Assembly: GCA_013177805.1 (NCBI GenBank)
Contig: JABLXU010000002.1
Location: 124,001-188,000, forward strand
DNA length: 64,000 nucleotides
Reading direction: 5' to 3'
Source of the DNA: Candidatus Omnitrophota bacterium
GTDB taxonomy: Bacteria; Hinthialibacterota; Hinthialibacteria; Hinthialibacterales; Hinthialibacteraceae
Positions 53,681-61,855 of the stretch are shown here, in pieces. The number at the start of each line of letters is the position of its first letter. The first letter of the stretch is position 1. The translations under genes were made by a program, and so were the position numbers. The notes beneath the pieces were generated by a model. The model made no database searches. It was not told the DNA's origin and was given only the letters and a program-made list of their open reading frames with translations.

Positions 53681-54996
53681 ACCGGGAATTCACACGGCAA
53701 GTGATCCATATCAGCATGGCGGGATTCGCGTTGACGTTTCCTTTCCTCTCCGCCCCCTGGGCCTTCCTGCTGGCAGTCTGCGCGTTCTTGCACAACATCT
53801 TTCTGCTTCCCCAATATGCGCCGCAGCTGTTCCGCGAGCGGGAAAAAATCAGCCAAGGCATTGTCCTCTATCCGGTGATGGTCGGCGTGTTGATTCTGCT
53901 CTTTCCCACCCGGTTGTACCTGGCCGCCGGGGCTTGGGGGATACTGGCGTTCGGGGATGGTTTTTCCACGTTAATCGGCCGGCGCTGGCCGCTCTCGCCC
54001 CTGCCTTGGAATCCCCGGAAATCCTTGGGCGGCCTGCTCGGTTTCATGGCAGCCGGCAGCGTGGCCGCCTGGATATTGATGGCCTGGAACATGCCGGAAA
54101 TCTCTTTGCGGCATCTCGCCATGACCGCCGCCGGCGCGGCCTTCATCACCGCGGTGTATGAATCCCTCCCCCTGCCCTGGGATGACAATCTAGTCGTGGC
54201 GCTGGCCGCCGCCATGTTTTTATGCCTGTTCTGGGATCTGGATTGGTCCCGCGACACCACTTCCATCACCGGCTTTCAGTGGGGTGTAGCGCTTGTGGTG
54301 AACTTCCTGCTGGCGTCGCTGGCCTGGTGGCTGGGATTGGTATCGTCCTCGGGCGCCGGGGGCGGATTGTTCATCGGCGTTATCATCTTGGCCATGGGCA
54401 ACTGGGAAATGTACGTGCTCCTGCTACTTTTCTTCTTCCTGGCCAGTATCGCCACGCGCGTCGGCTATCACGAAAAAATGCTCATCGGCGGGGCGCAAGA
54501 AAAAGGCGGGCGGCGGGGCGCGAAACACGCGGCGGCCAACTGCCTGTTGCCGGTTTCGGCCGTGATCGCGCTGGGATCGAGCAATGGAGCGGATCTGCAT
54601 CTTGCCCTCTTCTTTTGCGGCGCGCTGGCCACCGCCCTGGGCGATACCATTTCCAGCGAACTGGGTCAAGTGTACGGGCGCAATCCCTTTCTGCCCACCA
54701 CCTTCCGCCGGGTTCCCGCGGGCACGGTAGGGGCCATTTCGGTCGAAGGCCTGCTCTTCGGGATGGGCGCGTGCGCGCTGCTGGCGGGAATCGCCTGTGT
54801 CCTAGGCGTCCTCCCCGCGGCGCTGATCCCGGCGGTCACGATCGGCAGCTGGCTGGGATTTTATGCCGAATCCTACATCGGCGGGTATTGGACCGAAGAA
54901 GGGTATGAAGTCAACAACGAATGGATGAACCTGCTCAACACCTTCATCGGCGGCACCATGGCCTTGGCCGTGGCGATGCTGACCCGGGGATTGTGA
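53677..54996 (+). CDS. Fusion of a dolichol/phytol-kinase-like domain and DUF92 (439 aa)
   Basis: The protein starts MNREFTRQVIHISMAGFALTFPF, a CDP-alcohol/polyprenol-kinase-like N-terminus with GDGFSTLIGRRWP, NPRKSLGGLLGF at about residue 120 matching the CTP-dependent SEC59/VTE5-like family. After about residue 200 follows DUF92/TMEM19: ALGDTISSELGQVYGRNPF and VPAGTVGAISVEG. Both halves are strongly hydrophobic with many helices. In plants, VTE5 (phytol kinase) and VTE6 (DUF92, phytyl-phosphate kinase) carry out consecutive steps of isoprenoid alcohol phosphorylation. The fusion therefore suggests a two-step isoprenol to isoprenyl diphosphate salvage enzyme. It overlaps the methyltransferase gene by ATGA. 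Confidence 0.8.
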   Translation: MNREFTRQVIHISMAGFALTFPFLSAPWAFLLAVCAFLHNIFLLPQYAPQLFREREKISQGIVLYPVMVGVLILLFPTRLYLAAGAWGILAFGDGFSTLIGRRWPLSPLPWNPRKSLGGLLGFMAAGSVAAWILMAWNMPEISLRHLAMTAAGAAFITAVYESLPLPWDDNLVVALAAAMFLCLFWDLDWSRDTTSITGFQWGVALVVNFLLASLAWWLGLVSSSGAGGGLFIGVIILAMGNWEMYVLLLLFFFLASIATRVGYHEKMLIGGAQEKGGRRGAKHAAANCLLPVSAVIALGSSNGADLHLALFFCGALATALGDTISSELGQVYGRNPFLPTTFRRVPAGTVGAISVEGLLFGMGACALLAGIACVLGVLPAALIPAVTIGSWLGFYAESYIGGYWTEEGYEVNNEWMNLLNTFIGGTMALAVAMLTRGL

Positions 54997-55081
54997 GGCG
55001 GGGCTTTCGTTCTCTTTTTCCGGGGAGCATGAGGTCCTCCAGGTTCACCGCACCGCGGGGGTGAATCCCACACTCTGAACC

Positions 55082-56182
55082 TTAGTTCCCCCATAAAGGC
55101 GAGCGCCGGTAGGCTTTTTCGAGGTACTCCAGCCGTTCCCGCCAGGTGTTCCATAACCGCCGCGGCTTGCGCTTGACTCCGGCGCTCAACGCGTAGGCCG
55201 TGAAAAGCGGAAGATACACGGAACAATCTCCGTAACAGACCAGGGAATGAGGGAGCATGGCCGGATCGATCTTTCCCCACGTGACCGCTTCGGAAGGCGT
55301 GGCCCCGCTCAGTCCGCCGGTGTCCACCCGCGCGTCGGTGAATTGGATGAAATAATCCTGCCCCGCTTCTTTCAGGCCCATCACTTCCTGAATCTGCGGC
55401 TCGGTCTGGAGCAGAAAATTCTTGGGGCTGCCGCCGCCCAGAATCACTGCCGCGGTCCGGCCTTTGTTCTTCTTGGCGTGATAGACCCATGCCGCGGTAA
55501 GATTGACATCCAGGGAAGGATCGATCCGCGGCCCTTTGCCCTCGAGCGCCAAGCCGGCGAGATTCATCCCGATGCTCGAATCGCCGGGGCTGGAGGTATG
55601 AACGGGCACATCCATTTTGGCGGCGGCGGCCAGGACGCTGTAATTGTGGCTGTCCGGCCAACGCGTGAGCAACTCCTTCCCGAGAATGGAATGCACTTCC
55701 GCGCTGGAAACCGGCTGCGGGAAAGGAATCGACCGGAACAAGTCCCGAATGAAACGGTCGGTGTCGTACAGCGCATCCGCCTTGAAGAAAATATCGTGAA
55801 TCCGGATCACCTCGTTTTTCCGCAACTCCCGGTCATCCACCGTGGGAGATCCTTCGTACATGGCGTATCCCAGGCTGGCATGCATATCGTGGTACAGGTT
55901 GGCCCCGGTGCTGACGATCCAATCCACGTATCCGGATTGGATGAGCGGAACCAGACAGGACCGTCCCAGGCCGGCGGGCGTCAACGCGCCGGATACACTC
56001 AGGCCGATGGTGGTGTCCTCGGACAAGATCCGGTCCACGAACAACCGGCAGGCGTTACGGAAATTCCGGGCGTTGAACGCGGTGAAGCATTCATCGATCA
56101 GTTGGGCGGCCGTCATGTTTTTGCGGATTTGGGCCGGTTCGATTTTCCGGGTGTAATAGGGATGCGTTTTCTTTGGTTTCAT
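55082..56182 (-). CDS. Deoxyhypusine-synthase-family protein (366 aa)
   Basis: The start at 56182 has GGGAGAACC directly upstream; a 48-nt longer frame is not needed. The catalytic-Lys motif PSEAVTWGKIDP is present, with Lys at about residue 304, as are LSVSGALTPAG and SIGMNLAG in the NAD-binding region. In eukaryotes and archaea the family makes deoxyhypusine on eIF5A; bacterial members are usually homospermidine synthase-like, or of unknown role. Which it is cannot be told from sequence alone; EF-P and eIF5A are not seen in the window. It lies 55 nt downstream of cysS on the same strand. Confidence 0.85.
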   Translation of the reverse strand: MKPKKTHPYYTRKIEPAQIRKNMTAAQLIDECFTAFNARNFRNACRLFVDRILSEDTTIGLSVSGALTPAGLGRSCLVPLIQSGYVDWIVSTGANLYHDMHASLGYAMYEGSPTVDDRELRKNEVIRIHDIFFKADALYDTDRFIRDLFRSIPFPQPVSSAEVHSILGKELLTRWPDSHNYSVLAAAAKMDVPVHTSSPGDSSIGMNLAGLALEGKGPRIDPSLDVNLTAAWVYHAKKNKGRTAAVILGGGSPKNFLLQTEPQIQEVMGLKEAGQDYFIQFTDARVDTGGLSGATPSEAVTWGKIDPAMLPHSLVCYGDCSVYLPLFTAYALSAGVKRKPRRLWNTWRERLEYLEKAYRRSPLWGN

Positions 56183-56236
56183 GGTTCTCCCATCCTGGCC
56201 ATCGCGTGGATGCAACGGTGCCTCGTCCACGGGTAC

Positions 56237-57679
56237 TTACCGGCGTTTCCAGCGCACGCCCTCGCGTGTATCTTCCAAAACGATCCCCCGCGCGGCCAGT
56301 TGATCCCGGATCGCGTCCGCGGCGGCGAAATCACGCCGTTTCCGGGCTTCCTGCCGGTCTTGGATCAGCCGCTCGATCTCTTCGTCCAGCATCGGTTCTT
56401 CCGGGCGGATCACGCCCAGCACCGTGTCGATCCTCCGCAGCGTGTCGGACACGGATTGCAGTTGGCCGCGCTCGACCGGGCCGGCGTCCAGGATCTTGTT
56501 GGCTTCGCGGATCAAGTCGAACAACGCCGCCACCGCCCGGGGCGTGTCGAGGTCGTCGTTCATGTGTTCTTCAAAGCGCTGCACGCTGGTCCGTACTGCC
56601 CGCTCCAAATCGTTGGAAAATGCGCCGGATTTCCCGGATTGGAGGCCTTCGCGCAAGCGGGTGTGGAAATCCATGATCCGGCTCCAAGCCGCGTGCGCCG
56701 CCTTCAGTCCCTCCGGAGTGAGGTTCAGCGGGCTGCGGTAATGGCTGGAAACGATGAAATAGCGCAGGGCCATGGGGTGGTTTCCCTGCTGGATTAAATC
56801 CCGCAGGGTGAAGAAATTGCCCTTCGATTTGGCCATCTTCTCGCCGCCCACCAGCAAATGGCGGCAATGCAGCCAATAGTTGACGAACCGTGTGCCAGTC
56901 GCGCCTTCGCTTTGCGCGATTTCATTCTCGTGATGCGGGAATATGTTGTCTTCCCCGCCGGTGTGGATGTCGAAATGCGGCCCCAAGTATTTCATCGACA
57001 TGGCCGAGCATTCGATATGCCATCCCGGGCGCCCCGGCCCCAGCTCCGTTTCCCAAAAATGCTCGCCTTCCTTCCGGGCCTTCCACAGCACGAAATCGGA
57101 TGCCTCTTCCTTCTCGTATTCGTCCGCGTCGACGCGCGCGCCGGGCTTCAACGAATCGGGACGGTTGCCGGACAAGCGCCCATAATCTTGGAACGCGCTT
57201 ACACGGAAATAGATGGAGCCGTCTTTCTCGTAGGTCAGCCCCTTGTCCCGCAAGGATTGAATCAATGCCACCATTTCGGGAATATGGGCCGTGGCCCTGG
57301 GATAATACTCCGCCCGCTCGATGCCGAGGGTGTCGAGATCCTCGAAGAACGCCTGCTCAAACGGCTTCGTCACCTCGAAAATCGTCTTTCCTTGCTCCTG
57401 GGCCTTGCGGATGATCTTGTCTTCCACGTCGGTCAGATTCATCACCTGCGTTACCCGGTATCCCCGGTATTGGAGATACCGCCGCAGAACATCCTCAAAC
57501 AAATACGCCCGGTAATTGCCGATATGGGCGTAGTCGTAGATCGTCGGTCCGCAGGTGTACATCCGGACATGTCCCGGCTCGATGCTGTGAAATTCCTCCT
57601 TCCGGTTGGTCTCGGTATTATGAAAATAAATCGGCTGTGGATTGGCGGTCATGGGCGTTGGGAACCACTTCTCGCGCAT
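56237..57679 (-). CDS. cysS: Cysteinyl-tRNA synthetase (480 aa)
   Basis: Class Ia features: the HIGH-type motif YDYAHIGNYRAYLFEDVL, zinc-binding residues at CGPTIYD and further at CSAMSM and HHENEIAQSE, and the KMSKS-type loop KMAKSKGNF. The C-terminal helical tail (RDFAAADAIRDQLAARGIVLED) is typical. The length is normal for CysRS. The ATG at 57679 (MREKWFPTPM) gives a 10-residue leader; a later ATG at the tenth codon would fit the family start also. It is convergently adjacent to nothing and followed by the deoxyhypusine-synthase-family gene. Confidence 0.97.
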   Translation of the reverse strand: MREKWFPTPMTANPQPIYFHNTETNRKEEFHSIEPGHVRMYTCGPTIYDYAHIGNYRAYLFEDVLRRYLQYRGYRVTQVMNLTDVEDKIIRKAQEQGKTIFEVTKPFEQAFFEDLDTLGIERAEYYPRATAHIPEMVALIQSLRDKGLTYEKDGSIYFRVSAFQDYGRLSGNRPDSLKPGARVDADEYEKEEASDFVLWKARKEGEHFWETELGPGRPGWHIECSAMSMKYLGPHFDIHTGGEDNIFPHHENEIAQSEGATGTRFVNYWLHCRHLLVGGEKMAKSKGNFFTLRDLIQQGNHPMALRYFIVSSHYRSPLNLTPEGLKAAHAAWSRIMDFHTRLREGLQSGKSGAFSNDLERAVRTSVQRFEEHMNDDLDTPRAVAALFDLIREANKILDAGPVERGQLQSVSDTLRRIDTVLGVIRPEEPMLDEEIERLIQDRQEARKRRDFAAADAIRDQLAARGIVLEDTREGVRWKRR

Positions 57680-57806
57680 CGTGGGCGCTTAAAAAACTGA
57701 GATGCAAACCGGTAAATGGTTATTTGGCAAAAATATATCTTAAATTCCCACGGTCCGAAGGGATACGATATCCAAGGCTGAGGCACGGCCGACGTCTGAA
57801 TTGGAT

Positions 57807-58463
57807 TCAGTAAGTTAACGCCATGGCCCAGGAAGGCCCATGGGATCCCCCGCAGCGGAAAATGTCGCCCCGGCTGATCACGCCGTTGCTCGGTTGATAA
57901 ATCAGGCCGGGAACCGGAAACGATTGGCCGTTATAATCGTCCGCGGAATCCGGGCCGGAACTCTCGAGCAGCCAGACATTGCGGGGAAACACATTGTAAT
58001 CGTATTGAGTCCCCCCTTTATGTTGAAACGTGCCGAGTTCGAAAAAGGGATCGAGTTCTCTTCCGTCCGCGACCTGATGCTGTTTTTGAACCGGCGCGCG
58101 GAAGGGATTGCTGAACACGTCCGCATTGGTTACATACGCTACTGGCGTGGTCAGGTCACGAAAGCCGGTATAATGTTGATCGGGAACCCCCCATCCGTCC
58201 CATGCCCAGCGGGGATACGTGCCCTTGTCGATGCGGTAGGCTTCCAGCCCGGCCTCCACGGTCCGCATGTTGCTGACCGCGCGGGCGGTCTTGGCGCGAA
58301 TCTGGGCCTGGAGAAAATTGGGGACCGCGACCGCCGCCAGGATGCCGATGATCGCCACCACGATCAGCAATTCAATGAGCGTGAAGGATTTGTTCAAAGA
58401 ATTGCACCACAAAGGTCTCGACACCAAGGATTTTGATAAGTTACGCGTGGCACGCTGATCCAT
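57807..58463 (-). CDS. Prepilin-like (type II secretion/type IV pilin-type) protein (218 aa)
   Basis: A class III signal: positively charged leader ending LNKS, then FTLIELLIVVAIIGILAAVAVPNFLQAQIRAK, the type IV pilin hydrophobic helix. The usual Gly at -1 is Ser here. The mature part has MRTVEAGLEAYRIDKGTYP, common to proteins of the PVC and related candidate phyla. The C-terminus ends SWAMALTY. It starts 26 nt after the stop of the Gfo/Idh/MocA oxidoreductase gene and is probably cotranscribed with it. Whether it is a pseudopilin or a free secreted protein is not clear. Confidence 0.85.
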   Translation of the reverse strand: MDQRATRNLSKSLVSRPLWCNSLNKSFTLIELLIVVAIIGILAAVAVPNFLQAQIRAKTARAVSNMRTVEAGLEAYRIDKGTYPRWAWDGWGVPDQHYTGFRDLTTPVAYVTNADVFSNPFRAPVQKQHQVADGRELDPFFELGTFQHKGGTQYDYNVFPRNVWLLESSGPDSADDYNGQSFPVPGLIYQPSNGVISRGDIFRCGGSHGPSWAMALTY

Positions 58464-58488
58464 CCTGCTATGCGTAAGGCATTCTCCA

Positions 58489-59523
58489 TCAATCCGCCAG
58501 CGGCAGATCGATCCGCCGGCCGCCGGCCGCCGAACGGAACACGGCCTCGGTGAACTCCATATATTGGACTCCGTCCTCGAAATCGGGTCGGACTTCTTTG
58601 CCTTCCCGGATCGCGGCTATGAAATCCTGCTCCACCGTCCACGGCTGGATCATATCCGGTGGAACCGGAACGGATTCCCACGCCCCGCCCGGTTTGGAAA
58701 GGGCGATTTCATCCGTCTTGAAATCGTAAAGCAATGCGCCTCCTTGGCCATAAACCACCAGGCAGCATAGGGGATCCGGCGAAGCCAGCGCGCTCCATTC
58801 CCAGCGCATCAACGCGCCGTTTTCCATCCCGCTGAGGGCCATGACCACGTCGGGCCGGGTGACCGGTTGAATACCGCCATCCCGGCTGGGGCGTTCGGTG
58901 ATGAAGGTTTTCGCCTGGGCGGTCACGTTCCGCGCCCGGCCCAGCCAGCGGTACACGATTTCGGCGTAGATGCCCACGGTCAGGGTATTGAAACCGGAAA
59001 GATCCTCCCGTTGCCGCCACGACAGCGGCGCGGCCGGATCGAGATACATGCCCGAGAGATCTTGAAAATGGATCGTGTACAACTTGCCCAACACACCATC
59101 CTGGAGGATTTTCCTGACCATCCGGCCGCCCTTCATGCCCATGGGCGGCGGGCAGAGCATGGTCACGCGGCCGGATGATTTCGCCGCGTCGCGCATGCGG
59201 CGGGCTTCCTTGACGTTCATGGCCATGCGCGCCTGGCAGAACACATGTTTTCCCGCCGCCAGCGCCTCCAGGGTAACCGGGCAATGCAGGTACGGCCACG
59301 TGCCGATCCAGACCACGTCGATATCCGGATCATGGACTACATCATGCCAATCGGTGAAAACCTTGCGGAGGCCGAACGCCTGCGCCACCCGCTCTCCTGA
59401 TTCCTGGCTGCGGTTGCATACTGAAACCAGTTCCACTCCCGCGATGTTCTGCAAATTGGGAATATGGCGGGATTGCACGATGCCGCCCGCTCCCACGAAA
59501 CCGATGCGGACAGGTTGAGTCAT
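58489..59523 (-). CDS. Gfo/Idh/MocA-family oxidoreductase (344 aa)
   Basis: AAAGGATTCGGA precedes the start at 59523. The Rossmann motif is RIGFVGAGGIVQSRHIP, with WIGTWPYLHCPVTLEALAAGKHVFC. At the position of the family EKP motif there is QARMA, so the usual Lys is missing. The C-terminal domain begins LGKLYTIHFQDLSG, normal for the family. Members oxidise or reduce sugars or sugar derivatives with NAD(P). Located between a secreted CBM-like protein and a prepilin-like protein, with spacing that suggests one operon. Confidence 0.85.
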   Translation of the reverse strand: MTQPVRIGFVGAGGIVQSRHIPNLQNIAGVELVSVCNRSQESGERVAQAFGLRKVFTDWHDVVHDPDIDVVWIGTWPYLHCPVTLEALAAGKHVFCQARMAMNVKEARRMRDAAKSSGRVTMLCPPPMGMKGGRMVRKILQDGVLGKLYTIHFQDLSGMYLDPAAPLSWRQREDLSGFNTLTVGIYAEIVYRWLGRARNVTAQAKTFITERPSRDGGIQPVTRPDVVMALSGMENGALMRWEWSALASPDPLCCLVVYGQGGALLYDFKTDEIALSKPGGAWESVPVPPDMIQPWTVEQDFIAAIREGKEVRPDFEDGVQYMEFTEAVFRSAAGGRRIDLPLAD

Positions 59524-59574
59524 TCCGAATCCTTTACGCGCTCAGGAGGAGCGTCATGGTTCCCAAAAGCCATT

Positions 59575-59606
59575 CCTCACCCTACCCCTCTCTCCCAAAG
59601 GAGGGA
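59575..59606. repeat. Palindromic intergenic repeat (CCTCACCC/GGAGGG type)
   Basis: CCTCACCCTACCCCTCTCCC AAAGGAGGG, a short member of the same palindrome family as the right-hand end of the composite repeat. It sits in the 155-nt gap between the oxidoreductase gene and the two-domain CBM-like gene. Confidence 0.55.
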
Positions 59607-59678
59607 ATTTGGATTTTCCGTCAGGGCAAAGCGAAATGACGCCAGCGCGATAATGGCGCGTTTTGTACGCCGCGACCA

Positions 59679-60779
59679 TCAATACAAGTCCCATTGCTCC
59701 AGGCGGGTGACCGGGCCGATCAGCGTGAGGTTGTCGAAATAAATCGTCCCCGTCCCGCCTGACGGGCCTTCCACGAAGACGATCAGCCGGTCCATGCGCG
59801 TCAGGTCCACCGCGGTGACATTTTCCAACCCCCAGGTGAATGTATCCCATTGGTTGCCGTCATGCCGGACCGTGCCGCCGGTGGGTTCCTGTTCCGCTCC
59901 ATCGGCGTCCTTGAGTTTCAGCAGAATCCCGCCCGCCGTGCCGTAGATGTCGATGGCAACCGCTTCCGCCCAGCTCCAGTCGGTCATATCCAATTCGCCC
60001 ACCCACAGGACATTCCAGGGGCTGGTGTTGTAATCCACCCGCAGCACCGCGCCGCCCGAACCAGCGGGATCATCCACTACGCTGGTCACATACGGACCCG
60101 GCATCAACGAGTATCCGGAGGGTTTGGAATCCGGGGCGTTGGGATCATCCTCGATCGAACCGTCGTTGTCGAAATCATCGACCACCGCCACCACCTCAGC
60201 ATCTGCGCCGGTTCCCGCGATCAACTCGATGGAGTCGATATACACCGTTCCGCTGGTTTTGCTTTTCCCCGCGTCCACCAGCAGCCAGATCTCAGCGATC
60301 CGGGTGAGATCGACCGGGAAATTCTGCGCCGTGCTGAAATACGGAAACTCGTACACTTGATACTCGGCGCTGCCAGAAGTGGCCATGTTCGCCAAATCCC
60401 CCGTGGTGTTGCCTTCCGCGTCCACCAGTTTGAGGATGATATTGCCCGCCGGCCCCGCGATGGCCATCCGCAGGGCGTCCGCGTCGTTGAAGCGGTTCCC
60501 CGCGTTGGAATTTTTATTCAACTGCCCCAAAACAAAGTGCGGCCAGAGATCCTTATTCTCCCAAGTGACTTTGAGCGCCGCGGTCCCGGCATACACCTTC
60601 TGCGTCTCCACTCCCACCTGGAACGCGGCCGCGGGCGGCTGATTCCAATGCGCGTCCGTTCCCGGGCCATTCAGGGGAGAGCGGTCGTTGTCGAATCCAT
60701 CCAGCAGCACGTCGGCCTCCACCGCCGACACCGCCATCAGGCCCAGTAAACTCATCCCTATCCCTTTGAGCATGCGCAT
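59679..60779 (-). CDS. Secreted protein with two CBM-like domains and WDLY C-terminal tail (366 aa)
   Basis: Signal peptide MRMLKGIGMSLLGLMAVSAVEA. Two similar modules of about 165 residues follow: DVLLDGFDNDRS...GTVYIDSIELIAG (about residues 23-195) and VAVVDDFDNDGS...GTIYFDNLTLIG (about 205-352). Each has a calcium-type DNDxS loop early and a [VI]YxDx[LI]xLIG strand at the end, resembling CBM-type jelly rolls. A short tail after the second module ends LEQWDLY. It starts 26 nt after the stop of the DUF1080 gene, so the two are cotranscribed. It is a probable carbohydrate-binding surface protein. Confidence 0.85.
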   Translation of the reverse strand: MRMLKGIGMSLLGLMAVSAVEADVLLDGFDNDRSPLNGPGTDAHWNQPPAAAFQVGVETQKVYAGTAALKVTWENKDLWPHFVLGQLNKNSNAGNRFNDADALRMAIAGPAGNIILKLVDAEGNTTGDLANMATSGSAEYQVYEFPYFSTAQNFPVDLTRIAEIWLLVDAGKSKTSGTVYIDSIELIAGTGADAEVVAVVDDFDNDGSIEDDPNAPDSKPSGYSLMPGPYVTSVVDDPAGSGGAVLRVDYNTSPWNVLWVGELDMTDWSWAEAVAIDIYGTAGGILLKLKDADGAEQEPTGGTVRHDGNQWDTFTWGLENVTAVDLTRMDRLIVFVEGPSGGTGTIYFDNLTLIGPVTRLEQWDLY

Positions 60780-60805
60780 GACCGTATTCCTTTCCTGAGC
60801 CAGTA

Positions 60806-61495
60806 TTATTCCTCGTTCCCAACTTCCTCACCGGCCACCGGCGGCAGTTCCCGGACGCGGATGTTCCGGAACTCCACGGCCGTTCCATCGCCGGCGTGCG
60901 CATCCTGCAGGCCGATGTATCCCCGCAACGGTTTGTTCTTGAGGCTCGCGATTTTGCTTTGATTCACATCCACCGTTTTCTGACCGTCCACCATGACGAG
61001 GATCCGGTTATGCTTGCAAAGGATCTCATACCGATGCCATACATCCGGGGATTCATCCGGCCGGGGATCGGCGGCCACATATCCGTATAGCGACCCGGTG
61101 CAATGCAACGCGTCGCGGGGCGGCTGCTCGTTGGAAATCTGGCATTCGTACCCAGTTTCCCATGGATTGCCCTCCTCCGCGCAACGGATAAATACTCCGC
61201 TGTTGCCTCCCGGCGACACTTTGTATTCCAGGTTTAGGATGAAATTCTCGTATTCCCGCGCCGAACGCAACCAGTTGCCTCCCTTCCCTCCCTCACTGCG
61301 GATCACACCGTCCACCACCTTCCAACCCTCCGGACTCCCCATGATGATCCAGTTGTTCAAATCCTTCCCGTTAAATAAGGTCACATATTTTGCTTGAATG
61401 TCATCCACGGTAATCCGGGAGGGCGACAAATCAACCCAGGAACATGATCCCATCACCAGCAAAAGGCAAACCACAATACACAAGCGGGTACTCAT
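60806..61495 (-). CDS. DUF1080 lipoprotein (3-keto-disaccharide hydrolase domain), 229 aa
   Basis: The start at 61495 is chosen by AAGGAGAATCCTG upstream; an in-frame start at 61576 is not needed. The lipobox is LLLVMGSC. The DUF1080 sandwich shows VTLFNGKDLNNWI, EGWKVVDGVIRSEGG, LEYKVSPGGNSGVFIRC, VWHRYEILCKHNRILVMVDGQ and RGYIGLQDAHAGDGTAVEFRNIRV, all typical. Some DUF1080 proteins hydrolyse 3-keto-glycosides. It precedes the two-CBM protein by 26 nt and forms an operon with it and probably with the downstream oxidoreductase. Confidence 0.9.
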   Translation of the reverse strand: MSTRLCIVVCLLLVMGSCSWVDLSPSRITVDDIQAKYVTLFNGKDLNNWIIMGSPEGWKVVDGVIRSEGGKGGNWLRSAREYENFILNLEYKVSPGGNSGVFIRCAEEGNPWETGYECQISNEQPPRDALHCTGSLYGYVAADPRPDESPDVWHRYEILCKHNRILVMVDGQKTVDVNQSKIASLKNKPLRGYIGLQDAHAGDGTAVEFRNIRVRELPPVAGEEVGNEE

Positions 61496-61855
61496 CAGGA
61501 TTCTCCTTGAAATCACCGGAATTGAAATAAACCGGGGTACACAATCGTCCACAAGATCCTCATCCCCTGGGAGCAACGCGCAAGATCATTGATTTCTATT
61601 TACTCTATTGCAGGAAAGGGATGAATTACGCCCATCCCGGGCCCCATCTTCCTCATCCCCATTTTCTTCCCGAGGGTAAGGGTATCAATTCGTGGTCCCG
61701 TCCATGCTCACCCCAAGGATCAATCTCCGCAACAGATCTACACACGGGGAATTAACCACGGTCATTGTTTCACAAAGACCGGATACATTCAAAGGTCATG
61801 AAGATTGTACCGTGAACCGGGAATGGATACGGATTATTGCCGGAGAACCGATTCA
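61496..61855. other. Intergenic region upstream of the DUF1080 gene
   Basis: 360 nt without a supportable gene. A degenerate palindrome (about 61648-61685, CTTCCTCATCCCC...CCCGAGGGTAAGG) is present. The rest looks unremarkable; the promoter of the DUF1080 gene is expected here. Confidence 0.45.

Noticed and set aside
55247-56797. Open frame of 516 codons on the plus strand
   Set aside because: It runs antisense to both the deoxyhypusine-synthase homologue and cysS and crosses their boundary, so it cannot be one gene.
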